Assembly (NCBI RefSeq): GCF_004310345.1
Contig: NZ_SISK01000006.1
Coordinates: forward strand, 62,001-126,000
Origin: Paracoccus subflavus
GTDB lineage: Bacteria; Pseudomonadota; Alphaproteobacteria; Rhodobacterales; Rhodobacteraceae
Length of the DNA stretch: 64,000 bases
Direction of reading: 5' to 3'
Each line of letters opens with the position of its first letter. Position 1 is the first letter of the stretch. The notes beneath the pieces are model-generated. The model was not told where the DNA came from. It saw only the letters and a program-made list of their open reading frames with translations, and ran no database searches. Positions 44,789-53,720 of the stretch are shown here, piece by piece. The position numbers and the translations under genes were made by a program.

Positions 44789-45912
44789 CCGTTCTTGCAG
44801 CAACGCGGGTCTTCGACGGCCAGCGGTTCCTGACCGATCATGCCGTGGTGATCGAGGGGGACCGCATCGCGGCAGTCGTGCCGGTGGCCGAGGCCGGTCC
44901 CGGTCTGCGGCTGGCCGGAACGCTCGCCCCCGCGTTTCTGGACTTGCAGGTGAACGGCGGCGGCGGGGTGATGGTGGGCGGCGACACCGACACCGCCGCG
45001 CTGCGTCAGATCTGCGCCACGCATCAGCGGCTGGGCTGCGCGGGGATCCTGCCGACGCTGATCACCGACACGCCCCAAGCGACCGCGCAGGTCATCGCCG
45101 CAGGGATCGCGTCCGTGGGAACGCCCGGCTTCCTGGGCCTGCACCTGGAAGGCCCGCATCTGGACCCCCGCCGCCACGGCGCGCATGATCCGGCCCTGAT
45201 CCGGCCCATGGCGCCAGACGATCTGGCGGGGCTGTGCGATGCGGCCCGCGCCCTGCCGGTGCTGATGGTGACGCTGGCGCCCGAGGCGGTGAGCGCCGAC
45301 CAGATCGCCGCCCTGACCGGGGCCGGAGCGATCGTCAGCCTGGGCCATACCAATTGCGATTACGATACCGCCCGCGCGGCCTTCGCCGCAGGGGCGCGCT
45401 GCGCCACGCATCTGTTCAACGCCATGAGCCCCTTGGGCCACCGCGCGCCCGGACTGGTCGGGGCGGTGCTGGCGGGGGATGTTCACGCCGGGCTGATCGC
45501 TGACGGCATTCATGTCCATCCCGCAGCGATGCGCGCAGCCCTTGCGGCGCGGCCCGATGGGATCTTTCTGGTCACCGACTGCATGGGTTTCGCGGGCACG
45601 GATCTGACCGAGATGTTTCTGGAGGGCCGCAGGATCATCCGCCGCAACGGACGCCTGACGCTGGCCGACGGCACCCTGGCGGGGGCGGATCTGCGCATGG
45701 ACCGGGCCATCGGGGTGCTGCTGGATCAGGCCGGCGTCGCCCCGGAACGCGCACTTGCCATGGCGACGACGGAACCGGCGCGCGCCATCGGCCTGTCGCA
45801 GGACCACGGCGCGCTGCGGGCAGGCAGGCGCGCCGATCTGGTGCTGCTGGACGATGCCTGGACCCTGCAATCCGTCTGGATCGCAGGCCGGCCGGTTGTC
45901 ACTCCGGAATGA
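44785..45912 (+). CDS. nagA: N-acetylglucosamine-6-phosphate deacetylase
   Basis: Metal-dependent amidohydrolase of 375 residues that gives glucosamine 6-phosphate and acetate. [17 protein letters not shown] has the metal Glu and His; LGHTNCDYD and [18 protein letters not shown] supply the metal histidines and substrate contacts; [10 protein letters not shown] holds the catalytic Asp. [13 protein letters not shown] precedes. It is translationally coupled to the kinase. No nagB or transporter lies nearby. The end overlaps convergent ilvD by 14 bases. Confidence 0.92.
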   Translation: MTVLAATRVFDGQRFLTDHAVVIEGDRIAAVVPVAEAGPGLRLAGTLAPAFLDLQVNGGGGVMVGGDTDTAALRQICATHQRLGCAGILPTLITDTPQATAQVIAAGIASVGTPGFLGLHLEGPHLDPRRHGAHDPALIRPMAPDDLAGLCDAARALPVLMVTLAPEAVSADQIAALTGAGAIVSLGHTNCDYDTARAAFAAGARCATHLFNAMSPLGHRAPGLVGAVLAGDVHAGLIADGIHVHPAAMRAALAARPDGIFLVTDCMGFAGTDLTEMFLEGRRIIRRNGRLTLADGTLAGADLRMDRAIGVLLDQAGVAPERALAMATTEPARAIGLSQDHGALRAGRRADLVLLDDAWTLQSVWIAGRPVVTPE

Positions 45913-47737
45913 CGCGCACGGCGCCGCGCGCGGCACTGGTGGTCATGGCCGCATAGGCGCGCAAGGCCGTGGACACCTGACGCTGGCGCGGCTTGGCGGG
46001 CTTCCAGCCCAGGGCCTCGCGCTGCGCCCGGCGTGCCGCCAGCGTGGCGTCGTCCACATCCAGATGGATCGTGCGGTTCGGAATGTCGATCCGGATCGTG
46101 TCGCCCTGTTCGACCAGAGCGATGGTGCCCCCTTCGGCCGCCTCGGGAGAGACATGGCCGATGGACAGCCCCGACGAGCCGCCCGAGAACCGCCCGTCCG
46201 TGACCAGGGCGCAGGCCTTGCCCAGCCCCTTGGATTTCAGATAGCTGGTCGGATACAGCATCTCCTGCATCCCCGGCCCGCCGCGCGGACCTTCGTAACG
46301 GATCAGCACGATTTCGCCCGGCTTGACCTTGCCGGTCAGGATCGCGGACACCGAATCGTCCTGGCTCTCGAAGATATGCGCGGTGCCCGTAAAGGTCAGG
46401 ATCGAGTCGTCAACGCCCGCCGTCTTCACGATGCAGCCATCCTCGGCCAGGTTGCCATACAGCACCGCCAACCCGCCATCCTGCGAAAACGCGTGTTCCG
46501 CGGTGCGGATTACGCCGCCCTCGCGGTCGGTATCGACGCAATCGTAACGCCGGTCCTGGGAAAACGCGACCTGCGTGGGCACGCCGCCCGGCGCCGCACG
46601 GTAGAAGTCATGGACCGATGCGGCATCGGTGCGCATCACGTCCCAGCGGTCAAGCGCCTCGGCCAGCGATCCGGCATGGACGCTGCCCACGTTCGTATGC
46701 AGCAGCCCGGCCCGGTCCAGTTCGCCCAGGATGCCCATGATGCCGCCGGCGCGGTGGACATCCTCCATGTGAACGTCGGATTTCGCGGGGGCGACCTTGC
46801 ACAGCACCGGCACGCGGCGCGACAGGCGGTCGATGTCGGACATGGTGAAGTCGATGCCGCCTTCATGGGCTGCGGCCAGCAGATGCAGCACGGTGTTGGT
46901 CGATCCGCCCATGGCGATGTCCAGCGTCATCGCGTTCTCGAACGCCTCGAAGCTAGCGATGGAGCGCGGCAGCACGCTGGCATCCTCGCCTTCATAGTAA
47001 CGACGGGCCAGATCGACGATCAGGTGCCCGGCCTCGACGAACAGGCGCTTGCGGTCGGCATGGGTCGCCAGGGTCGAGCCGTTGCCGGGCAGCGCAAGGC
47101 CCAGCGCCTCGGTCAGGCAGTTCATGGAATTGGCGGTGAACATGCCCGAACAGGATCCGCAGGTCGGGCAGGCGGATCGCTCGATCACCTCGACCTCGGC
47201 GTCGGTCACGGTGTCGTCGGCAGCGGCAATCATGGCATCGACCAGATCCAGCGCCTTGACCTTGCCGTTCTCCAGCACGACCTTGCCGGCCTCCATCGGG
47301 CCGCCCGAGACAAACACCACCGGGATGTTCAGCCGCAGCGCGGCCATCAGCATCCCCGGCGTGATCTTGTCGCAGTTGGAAATGCAGACCATCGCGTCGG
47401 CGCAATGCGCATTGACCATGTATTCCACGGAATCCGCAATGATCTCGCGCGAGGGCAGCGAATACAGCATCCCGTCATGTCCCATGGCGATGCCGTCATC
47501 GACCGCGATGGTGTTGAACTCCTTGGCGATGCCGCCCGCCGCCTCGACCTCGCGCGCGACCATCTGGCCCAGATCCTTCAGATGCACATGGCCGGGCACG
47601 AACTGGGTGAAGCTGTTGACGATGGCGATGATCGGCTTGCCGAAATCGCTGTCCTTGACCCCGGTCGCGCGCCACAGACCGCGCGCGCCCGCCATGTTGC
47701 GGCCGTGGGTGGTGGTGCGGGAACGATAGGCGGGCAT
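45899..47737 (-). CDS. ilvD: Dihydroxy-acid dehydratase
   Basis: Iron-sulfur dehydratase of 612 residues in valine, isoleucine and leucine synthesis. Cluster cysteines are in [10 protein letters not shown] and [18 protein letters not shown]; the [31 protein letters not shown] stretch is typical; [23 protein letters not shown] closes the active site. AAGGAG seven bases before the ATG at 47737. It stands alone; a short hairpin lies upstream. Confidence 0.96.
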   Translation of the reverse strand: MPAYRSRTTTHGRNMAGARGLWRATGVKDSDFGKPIIAIVNSFTQFVPGHVHLKDLGQMVAREVEAAGGIAKEFNTIAVDDGIAMGHDGMLYSLPSREIIADSVEYMVNAHCADAMVCISNCDKITPGMLMAALRLNIPVVFVSGGPMEAGKVVLENGKVKALDLVDAMIAAADDTVTDAEVEVIERSACPTCGSCSGMFTANSMNCLTEALGLALPGNGSTLATHADRKRLFVEAGHLIVDLARRYYEGEDASVLPRSIASFEAFENAMTLDIAMGGSTNTVLHLLAAAHEGGIDFTMSDIDRLSRRVPVLCKVAPAKSDVHMEDVHRAGGIMGILGELDRAGLLHTNVGSVHAGSLAEALDRWDVMRTDAASVHDFYRAAPGGVPTQVAFSQDRRYDCVDTDREGGVIRTAEHAFSQDGGLAVLYGNLAEDGCIVKTAGVDDSILTFTGTAHIFESQDDSVSAILTGKVKPGEIVLIRYEGPRGGPGMQEMLYPTSYLKSKGLGKACALVTDGRFSGGSSGLSIGHVSPEAAEGGTIALVEQGDTIRIDIPNRTIHLDVDDATLAARRAQREALGWKPAKPRQRQVSTALRAYAAMTTSAARGAVRVIPE

Positions 47738-47760
47738 GGCGCGACTCCTTTTGGCTGGCG

Positions 47761-47775
47761 GGTGGTTTTACCACC
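47761..47775 (-). terminator. Short hairpin after sugE / before ilvD
   Basis: GGTGGT-TTT-ACCACC forms a 6-bp stem-loop in the gap between the sugE stop and the ilvD start. It could end the sugE message or lie in the ilvD leader. It is short and lacks a T-run, so it is weak evidence. Confidence 0.35.
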
Positions 47776-47830
47776 GACATGCCCGAAAGGAAATTGCCGA
47801 ATTCGCGCGCCGCGGGTTCGTTCCGGTGTG

Positions 47831-48145
47831 TCAGGTCGCCAGTTTCATCGTGATGATGCCCGCGATGATCAGTCCCGCGGCCAGCAGGCGGGCAGGCGTC
47901 ATGGGCTCTCCGAACAGGGCGATCCCGACGATGAACGCCCCCACCGCCCCGATACCGACCCAGATCGTGTAGGACGTGCCCAGGGGCAGCGTGCGCATGG
48001 CGACGGCCAGCAGCCAGAAGGACGCGATCATGCCCGCGACCATGATGCCGGTGGGCCAGATGCGGGTGAAGCCTTGCGACTGCTTCATCGCGACGGCCCA
48101 GACGATTTCCAGAAGACCGGCAAGGACAAGATAGACCCAGGCCAT
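47831..48145 (-). CDS. sugE: Guanidinium exporter, SMR family (SugE/Gdx)
   Basis: Four-helix small multidrug resistance protein of 104 residues. Glu13 in GLLEIVWAVAMKQS is the membrane-embedded proton/substrate site; KQSQGFTRIWPT is typical of the SugE (Gdx) branch, which exports guanidinium, rather than of EmrE. LPLGTSYTIWVGIGAVG is the second conserved stretch. A guanidine-II riboswitch directly upstream confirms the substrate by established links. Confidence 0.93.
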   Translation of the reverse strand: MAWVYLVLAGLLEIVWAVAMKQSQGFTRIWPTGIMVAGMIASFWLLAVAMRTLPLGTSYTIWVGIGAVGAFIVGIALFGEPMTPARLLAAGLIIAGIITMKLAT

Positions 48146-48150
48146 GACAA

Positions 48151-48208
48151 CCCCCTGTGGTACCGGGTCGTCCCGGCCTGTCTGCCCATGATGGAGAGGT
48201 CGTCCTCT
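48151..48208 (-). ncRNA. Guanidine-II (mini-ykkC) riboswitch
   Basis: On the minus strand two small hairpins occur in tandem: AGAGG-ACGA-CCTCT (48195-48208) and CCGGG-ACGA-CCCGG (48163-48176), with 18 bases between. Twin stems with ACGR loops are the defining feature of the guanidine-II class. The second stem is followed after six bases by the AGGGGG ribosome binding site (complement of 48151-48156) and the sugE ATG. Guanidine binding should pair the loops and free the ribosome site, turning on export. The motif is seen directly; the mechanism is established for the class. Confidence 0.92.
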
Positions 48209-48249
48209 GGCACCTAGGATAGGCTGTCCGGCCTGCTGTTCAAGTCCGG

Positions 48250-48780
48250 TCAGTCCAGCCGGTCCACCTTGATGTTCTCGACAAGCTGCGTCCTGGCGCC
48301 GACCAGCCGTTCCGCCAGGATCTTGGCGCCCGAGATCAGCAGGTTGCTGCCGTCCCACAATTCGGCCGTGGCGGGTCGGACGGTGATCACCCGCAGGTCG
48401 GGGTTGTCGGGCGACCTGAAGAACGTCTCGTCGCTGAACCGCCAGACCTCGCGGGCCTTGTCGGGGTCGTGGCGGGCCTGCGCGGTGCCGTTGATCACCA
48501 CGTAATCATTGGCGCGCTCGTCCGAAAAGGCCAGCGTCACATTGGGGTTCGCATCGATGTGGTCCAGCTTGCAGCCCTGGATGTCCGTCAGGACATAGAT
48601 CGCCCCTTCATCGCGGCGCACGCGGGCATAGACGGGCCGCGCCCGCTGCCCGTTGCCGTCGGTGGTGATGAACATGCAGGGATCCAGCTTGTCGGCGATG
48701 GTCCAGATGCGGTCGATCACATCGGGATCGGGCACATCGCGATCGGGCACATCGGAATCGGGCGTATCAGGGTCGGGCAT
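48250..48780 (-). CDS. Pyridoxamine 5'-phosphate oxidase-like (PPOX split-barrel) flavoprotein
   Basis: Split-barrel protein of 176 residues resembling general stress protein 26: DRIWTIADKLDPCMFITTDGNGQRARPV and VRRDEGAIYVLTDIQGCKLDHIDANPNVTLAFSD are the family stretches, binding FMN, heme or F420-type cofactors. Function unknown. The first 20 residues are a tandem repeat of the form PDxDV encoded by 15-bp DNA repeats (48726-48780); the next in-frame Met is too late, so the repeat is part of the protein. GGAGGAG lies just upstream of the ATG. Confidence 0.82.
   Translation of the reverse strand: MPDPDTPDSDVPDRDVPDPDVIDRIWTIADKLDPCMFITTDGNGQRARPVYARVRRDEGAIYVLTDIQGCKLDHIDANPNVTLAFSDERANDYVVINGTAQARHDPDKAREVWRFSDETFFRSPDNPDLRVITVRPATAELWDGSNLLISGAKILAERLVGARTQLVENIKVDRLD
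48726..48780. repeat. 15-bp tandem repeat at the start of the PPOX gene
   Basis: Two near-identical copies GATCGGGCACATCGC and GATCGGGCACATCGG are followed by a diverged copy (AATCGGGCGTATCAG) and a 10-base partial (GGTCGGGCAT). In the minus-strand frame each unit encodes five residues (PDSDV, PDRDV, PDPDV). Such in-frame units can grow or shrink by slippage without frameshift. Confidence 0.8.
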
Positions 48781-48844
48781 GGGCTCCTCCGATCGCTTGG
48801 GCCTTGCCGGGGCGAACGCGCGGGCGGGGGCGATGTTCCGGCCC

Positions 48845-50041
48845 TCAGCGCATTCCCAGTCCCGCCCGCATCATCAGGCGCCGCACGGGGGAAATGCCGT
48901 AAAGCCCGCCCAGCGCCGCGGCGCGCAGGTCGCGCAGGGGGCGGATGCTGGCCTGGCTCGCGCGGTTCAGCGCGTCGATGCCCAGAAGGCGCGCATAGGC
49001 CTCGGGGCGGCGGGTGCGGTCATAGGCGGCCAGGCCCGCCGGATTGCCGGGATCGTCGCCGGTCAGGTCGATCAGCGCCGACAGATCCGCCAGGCTCATG
49101 TTCAGGCCCTGCGCGCCGATGGGGGGCACGACATGGGCGGCCTCGGCCATCAGGGCGGTGCGGGGGGCGGCAAAGCGGTCGGCGATCTGGCTGATGATCG
49201 GCCATTGCGTCAGCCGGGTGGCCAGTGACAGCCGGCCCAGGATGCCGGCCGAGCGGGCGTTCAGTTCGACCTCGAAGGCGTCCCGTGGCAGGGCGGCCAG
49301 CCGCGTCACCTCGCGGCCGTCCTCCATCCAGACCACGGCGGAACTGGGCCGGCCGTCGCGGTCGGGCAGCGGCACCAGCGTGAACGGCCCGCCGGTCCGA
49401 TGCACCTCGGTCGATACATTGTTGTGGGGCAGATCGTGCGTGACCGCAAAGGCCAGCGCCTTCTGGCCGTAACGGAACCGCCGCACGCCGATGCCCAGGG
49501 CCTGACGGACAGGCGAATCGCGCCCGTCGGCGCCCACCAGCAGCCGCGCCCTGACCCTGTGCCCGTCGGTCAGCGTCACCACCGCGCCCGAATCGCGCAC
49601 AAGAACCCTGTCGGTCCCCACGCCCGGCCGGAAGCGGACCTGATCCATCTCGGCCAGCCGGGCCGTGATCTCGCGCCGCAGCAGCCAGTTGGGCAGGTTC
49701 CAGCCGAACGGCTGGTCGCCCAGTTCGGCCGCGTCGAAATCGCGGATCAGCCGGGCCACCGGCTGCGCCCCGCCCGCATCGACGACGCGCATCACCTGCA
49801 GCGGCATGGCGTGGGGCAGCAGCCGGTCCCACAGCCCGATGCGCCGCAGCAGCGCAACCGATGGCACCAACAGCGCCGTGGTCCGCAGGTCGGCGCCCTC
49901 GGCCCCCTCGTCCGTGACGGGGACGGCGGGATCGACGCACAGCGTCGAAAAGCCCTGCGCGCCAAAGGCCGCCGCCGCGATCAAACCGGCGATGCCGCCC
50001 CCTGACACCAAGATGTCGATCGGTTCGATATCGCCAGTCAT
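48845..50041 (-). CDS. UbiH/UbiF-family FAD-dependent hydroxylase
   Basis: Flavin monooxygenase of 398 residues, probably adding a hydroxyl in ubiquinone synthesis. ILVSGGGIAGLIAAAAFGAQG is the FAD GxGxxG motif; LLVGADGRDSPVR is the DG motif; the third motif reads AEAAHVVPPIGAQGLNMSLAD where most members have GDAAHxxxPxxGQGxN. That GD-to-AE change appears typical of an alphaproteobacterial branch. Which ring position is hydroxylated is not readable. Start ATG at 50041 (or 50047). Confidence 0.85.
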   Translation of the reverse strand: MTGDIEPIDILVSGGGIAGLIAAAAFGAQGFSTLCVDPAVPVTDEGAEGADLRTTALLVPSVALLRRIGLWDRLLPHAMPLQVMRVVDAGGAQPVARLIRDFDAAELGDQPFGWNLPNWLLRREITARLAEMDQVRFRPGVGTDRVLVRDSGAVVTLTDGHRVRARLLVGADGRDSPVRQALGIGVRRFRYGQKALAFAVTHDLPHNNVSTEVHRTGGPFTLVPLPDRDGRPSSAVVWMEDGREVTRLAALPRDAFEVELNARSAGILGRLSLATRLTQWPIISQIADRFAAPRTALMAEAAHVVPPIGAQGLNMSLADLSALIDLTGDDPGNPAGLAAYDRTRRPEAYARLLGIDALNRASQASIRPLRDLRAAALGGLYGISPVRRLMMRAGLGMR

Positions 50042-50123
50042 CGCCATCCCGCCCCAATCCCGCAATCGCGGGGATCATGGACTCTGGTGCGCCGTCCGGC
50101 CAGAGGCCGCGTTGTCGCAGCCG

Positions 50124-50309
50124 TCAATTGCCCGAGGTGAACAGCAGCATGACGGCGAACACCGCCACCGTCAGGACCAGCCCGATGATGCCCAGCATGG
50201 GCAGGCCAAAGAACAGAACGGTCAGCGCCGCAGCCGCCAGCGCCACCAGCACGGCGGCAAGGATCAGGATGGTCTGGCGATTGTCGCCCTTGTCATGGGT
50301 CCGGGTCAT
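50124..50309 (-). CDS. Small membrane protein, two helices
   Basis: Predicted protein of 61 residues: a short charged start (MTRTHDKGDNRQ) and two hydrophobic helices (about 13-33 and 38-57), ending FTSGN. No family recognised. It lies 51 bases after the nucleotidase stop on the same strand. The ribosome binding site is weak (AGG), so expression is plausible but not strong. The ATG at 50360 in the same frame would add 17 residues of shadow. Confidence 0.55.
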   Translation of the reverse strand: MTRTHDKGDNRQTILILAAVLVALAAAALTVLFFGLPMLGIIGLVLTVAVFAVMLLFTSGN

Positions 50310-50360
50310 GGGAAAACCTGCGAAAGAATGGGCGCGCGTCCGGGCGACAATCTGGCCCAT

Positions 50361-51053
50361 TCATCCGCCGGGCGCAATCCGGCGCAGAAACCCCGTCAGG
50401 TCGTGAATGTGGTGATCGACATGGGCCGGCGCCGCGCCCGTCATCGCGTCCGGCCCATGCCGCCCCGGCCCGACCAGGATCGTGCGCATCCCCAGACCGT
50501 GCGGAACCGCCAGATTGCGGGGGTCGTCCTCGAAGAAAGCGGCACGGGCGGGATCGATCCGGGCGGCCTCGATCACCAAGGCAAAGGCTTCGGGTGAAGG
50601 CTTGGGGTGGAAACGGGTTTCGGCGATCCCGTAGATCGCCTCGAAGACCGGGGCGGGCACGCCGGCATCGGCCGTGCCCAGACCCCGCGCCCGCAGCACC
50701 TTGGCCGCATAGGCCGCGTCGGCATTGGTGTGAACCAGCTTGCGCCCCGGCAGGGCGGCGATGGCCTGGGCCAGATCCGGCGCGGGCAGAAGGGGCGCGA
50801 AGTCGATGTCGTGCACGTCAACCAGATAGGCCGCCGGGTCGATGGCGTGTTCGGCCATCAGCCCCGCCAGCGTGGTGCCGTGGCGCGCCCACCAGTCGCG
50901 CCGCATCCGGTCGGCGGCGTCGCGTTCGACCGCCAGGGTGCGCATGACGTAATCGGTCATGCGCGCTTCGATCTGCGGAAACAGCGCCATCTCGGGCGGG
51001 TAGAGGGTGTTGTCCAGATCGAAGATCCAGGTGTCGACATGCGCGAAGTCCAT
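50361..51053 (-). CDS. HAD-family pyrimidine 5'-nucleotidase
   Basis: HAD hydrolase of 230 residues. FDLDNTLYPPEMALFPQI holds the nucleophile Asp and the DNTLY form seen in SDT1-type pyrimidine nucleotidases; LVHTNADAAYA is motif II; KPSPEAFAL and FFEDDPRNLAVPHGLGM are motifs III and IV. It would dephosphorylate UMP, CMP or related nucleotides. It diverges from a GntR regulator with a 66-base gap. Confidence 0.88.
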   Translation of the reverse strand: MDFAHVDTWIFDLDNTLYPPEMALFPQIEARMTDYVMRTLAVERDAADRMRRDWWARHGTTLAGLMAEHAIDPAAYLVDVHDIDFAPLLPAPDLAQAIAALPGRKLVHTNADAAYAAKVLRARGLGTADAGVPAPVFEAIYGIAETRFHPKPSPEAFALVIEAARIDPARAAFFEDDPRNLAVPHGLGMRTILVGPGRHGPDAMTGAAPAHVDHHIHDLTGFLRRIAPGG

Positions 51054-51119
51054 GCCCGCCTGCCTAGACCCGCACGGGCAGGCTTGCAATCGGCCACCGC
51101 CCGGCCAATCGTGCCGCCC

Positions 51120-51746
51120 ATGAAGGATGCATACATGCTGATCATGGCCGCGATCGAGGCGGGCACCTATCGCCCCGGCGACCGGCTGGTCGAATCGGAA
51201 CTGGCCGAACGCTTCGGCGTCAGCCGCACCCCCGTGCGCGAGGCGCTGCAACGGCTGGAAACCCAGGCCATGCTGGTGCGCGACGGGCGCAGCCTGATCG
51301 TGGCCTCGCTGGACCACAACCAGTTGGCCGAACTCTACACCGTGCGCGCCGAGCTGGAGGCGCTGGCCGCGCGGCTGGCCGCCCGCCATGCCACCCCCGA
51401 GGAGGTGCGCGTCCTGGCGCAGATGGTGTCAGACGACCAGCGCGCGGTCCATGACCCCGAGGCCCTGGCGCGCGCCAACAAGCGGTTCCACCACCAGATC
51501 CACCTGGCATCGCACAACCGCTATCTGGTGCAGCAGCTTGATCTGGTCCATCGCAGCATGGCGCTGATGGCGCGGACATCCCTGGCGGCCGAAGGGCGGG
51601 GCGAAACGGCGCTGGCCGAACACAAGCGCATCGTGGACGCCATTGCGGCGGGCGACGGCACGGCAGCCGACCGCGCGCTGCGCCAGCACATCTCGATGGC
51701 CTGGGAAACGCGGCTGAAGCTGGACGCGGCGGTGGACCGTGACTGA
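51120..51746 (+). CDS. GntR family transcriptional regulator (FCD subfamily)
   Basis: Regulator of 208 residues with an N-terminal winged helix (YRPGDRLVESELAERFGVSRTPVREALQRLE, about 16-50) and a helical FCD ligand domain (DHNQLAELYTVRAELEALAARLAARH; FHHQIHLASHNRYL with metal/ligand histidines). Effectors of FCD proteins are usually small organic acids; unknown here. The 3' end overlaps the AlkA-type gene by eight bases; targets may be itself and the divergent nucleotidase. Confidence 0.88.
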   Translation: MKDAYMLIMAAIEAGTYRPGDRLVESELAERFGVSRTPVREALQRLETQAMLVRDGRSLIVASLDHNQLAELYTVRAELEALAARLAARHATPEEVRVLAQMVSDDQRAVHDPEALARANKRFHHQIHLASHNRYLVQQLDLVHRSMALMARTSLAAEGRGETALAEHKRIVDAIAAGDGTAADRALRQHISMAWETRLKLDAAVDRD

Positions 51747-52398
51747 GGCCCCCCGCCACCTTCCCCGTCATGGGCCGCGCATCATCGAAACCGAAGCCGA
51801 CTTGGCCGAGGGGATGGCCCATCTGGTCGCGGCCTGCCCGGTCTGGGCGCGCATGGCCCCCGAGATCGGCCCCCTGCCCCTGCGACGGCGCCCCGACGGG
51901 TTCGAGGCCATCGCCAGCGCCATCGTCGGCCAGCAGATCTCGGTCGCCGCTGCCGGGGCGATCTGGGCGCGGATGGAGGCGGCGGGATTGCTGACGCCCC
52001 AGGCGATTGCCGCGGCCGACGAGGATGTCTTGCGGGCGGTCGGTCTGTCGCGGTCCAAGGCGCGCTATCTGCGGGGGATCGCCGCCGCCGGACTGGACTG
52101 GGACGGGCTGCGCGCCCTGCCCGACGACCAGGCCATCGCGACCCTGGTGGCCCTGCCCGGCATCGGCGTCTGGACGGCCGAGATATATCTGAAATTCGCA
52201 CTGGGACGGGCGGACGTGTTCGCCGCCGGCGATCTGGCCCTGCAAGAGGCCGCGCGGATGATGTACGGGCTGGACGCCCGCCCCGGCCCCGCCGCCCTGC
52301 GGCAGATGGCCGAGCCCTGGCGGCCCTGGCGCGCGGTTGCGGCCCGGGGGTTGTGGGCCTATTACCGGCTGGCCAAGAACCGCGAGGGAGTGCGATGA
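51739..52398 (+). CDS. DNA-3-methyladenine glycosylase (AlkA-like, HhH-GPD)
   Basis: Base-excision repair glycosylase of 219 residues. GFEAIASAIVGQQISVAAAGAIWARM begins the helical domain; LPGIGVWTAEIYLKFALGRADVFAAGDLALQEA is the helix-hairpin-helix and GPD region with candidate catalytic Asp165. It lacks the AlkA N-terminal domain. The start is GTG at 51739, overlapping the GntR stop region; the stop overlaps the esterase ATG (ATGA, 52395-52398). Confidence 0.9.
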   Translation: MTEAPRHLPRHGPRIIETEADLAEGMAHLVAACPVWARMAPEIGPLPLRRRPDGFEAIASAIVGQQISVAAAGAIWARMEAAGLLTPQAIAAADEDVLRAVGLSRSKARYLRGIAAAGLDWDGLRALPDDQAIATLVALPGIGVWTAEIYLKFALGRADVFAAGDLALQEAARMMYGLDARPGPAALRQMAEPWRPWRAVAARGLWAYYRLAKNREGVR

Positions 52399-53048
52399 CC
52401 GGTCTGAAATCCGCCCGCAAGGGACCGTCCAGCGCCGATGCGGTCGTGGTGTTCCTGCACGGCTACGGCGCCGACGGGGCCGACCTTTTGGGCCTGGCCG
52501 ATCCGCTGTCGCCGCATCTGCCGGGCGTGGCCTTTCACGCCCCCGACGCGCCGGAACGCAGCGTCAACAACCCGTTCGGCTATCAGTGGTTTCCGATCCC
52601 CTGGCTGGACGGATCGACCGAAGCGCAGGCCCGCGAATCGATGGCCCGGTCCGTGGGCCTGCTGGACAACTGGCTGGACAGGGTGCTGGCCGACGAAGGG
52701 CTGACCCCTGACCGCATGGTCGTTGTGGGCTTTTCCCAGGGCACGATGATGGCGCTGCATGTCCTGCCGCGCCGCAAGGCGGCGGTCGCGGGAATCGTCG
52801 GCTTTTCAGGGCGCCTGCTGGTCCCCGACCTGTTGGCGGCCGAGGCGCGCGTCAAGCCGCCCGTCCTGCTGCTGCATGGCGATCAGGACCCGATGGTGCC
52901 GTTTCAGGACATGCAGGTGGCGGGCGAAGCGCTGGAAAAGGCGGGTTTCGACGTCTTCGGCCATGTGATGAAGGGCACCGGCCACGGGATTTCGCCCGAC
53001 GGTCTGTCGGTCGCGCTGAGTTTCATCAAGGACCGGTTGGGGAAATGA
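52395..53048 (+). CDS. Phospholipase/carboxylesterase (alpha/beta hydrolase)
   Basis: Alpha/beta hydrolase of 217 residues. VVVFLHGYGADGADL is the oxyanion region; VVGFSQGTMMAL has the nucleophile Ser114; GDQDPMVPF has Asp165; GTGHGISPDGL has His197, completing the triad. This matches the carboxylesterase 2/lysophospholipase family. Substrate unknown. It is the third gene of the coupled run GntR-AlkA-esterase. Confidence 0.88.
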   Translation: MTGLKSARKGPSSADAVVVFLHGYGADGADLLGLADPLSPHLPGVAFHAPDAPERSVNNPFGYQWFPIPWLDGSTEAQARESMARSVGLLDNWLDRVLADEGLTPDRMVVVGFSQGTMMALHVLPRRKAAVAGIVGFSGRLLVPDLLAAEARVKPPVLLLHGDQDPMVPFQDMQVAGEALEKAGFDVFGHVMKGTGHGISPDGLSVALSFIKDRLGK

Positions 53049-53108
53049 AGGCCAGGGGCTTCGCGCGCCCGGACGCTGCGGACTGTCCGCACCAGGGCGG
53101 ATAAACCC

Positions 53109-53534
53109 TCAGTCCCAGATCGCCGGATCGGCCAGTTCGATCGAATTGCCTGCCGGATCGCGGACATAGATCGACCGGGCGCCGTTGGGCCAGCGGAAAT
53201 CGGCCTCGATGGGGATGCCTTGCGCCGTCAGGTGGCCGCGCCAGGCATCCAGCAGGTCGGCGGCGACGGCAAGGCAGAAATGCCCCGGCCCGCGCGCCCC
53301 GTGGGGCGGGACGGGCAGCCTCGTGCCCGGCGCGGGCGGCCGCGAGGCTGCGGCAGGGTTGAAGACCAGAAGCACCTGCGACCGGGACACGCGAAAGAAC
53401 ACATGCCGGCCCGGCACGGCCTGCAAAGGGGTCAGCCCCATCACGTCGCGCCAGAAGCCCAGCGCCGCATCCAGATCGTCGGCATAAAGCGCCGATTCCA
53501 GCGTGCCGAGCACAGGGGGCATTCGGTCGGTCAT
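53109..53534 (-). CDS. VOC (glyoxalase-fold) family protein
   Basis: Protein of 141 residues with two VOC units: LESALYADDLDAALGFWRDVMGLTPL in the first, and GPGHFCLAVAADLLDAWRGHL plus GARSIYVRDPAGNSIELADPAIWD with the metal-ligand Glu in the second. It may be a dioxygenase or fosfomycin-resistance-like enzyme; substrate unknown. ATG at 53534; MPPVLG at 53522 is possible. It converges with the esterase. Confidence 0.85.
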   Translation of the reverse strand: MTDRMPPVLGTLESALYADDLDAALGFWRDVMGLTPLQAVPGRHVFFRVSRSQVLLVFNPAAASRPPAPGTRLPVPPHGARGPGHFCLAVAADLLDAWRGHLTAQGIPIEADFRWPNGARSIYVRDPAGNSIELADPAIWD

Positions 53535-53631
53535 GCAAGCCAGCCTGCCCGTTGCAAAGGAAGGACGCAACCGTCATGGCCGTGTCACCAAAGCCGGTTA
53601 GTCGGACTGCGGGTCGGATAGATCCGGGGGC

Positions 53632-53659
53632 TTGCCAGACGACGGGCACGATATATAGT
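53632..53659 (+). promoter_or_regulatory. Possible promoter of the HNH gene
   Basis: TTGCCA (53632-53637) and TATAGT (53654-53659) are 16 bases apart within an AT-richer patch. Transcription would start near 53666, so an ATG at 53667 would be leaderless, while the ATG at 53721 with its GGAAGG site would have a normal leader. Confidence 0.4.
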
Positions 53660-53720
53660 CGGCCTCATGAAACTGACGGGCGCCCCCGATCAACCCCATG
53701 GGGGCAGGCGGGAAGGCGGC

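Noticed and set aside
45755..48217. Open frame of 820 codons on the plus strand
   Set aside because: Antisense to ilvD and sugE, both with unmistakable motifs.
48726..48780. Possible CRISPR-like array
   Set aside because: Units are contiguous 15-bp tandem repeats without spacers and stay in the reading frame.
49100..49150. Broken FAD motif in the UbiH-like protein (AEAAH for GDAAH)
   Set aside because: Other motifs are intact, and the same variant seems usual in an alphaproteobacterial branch, so it is not taken as inactivation.
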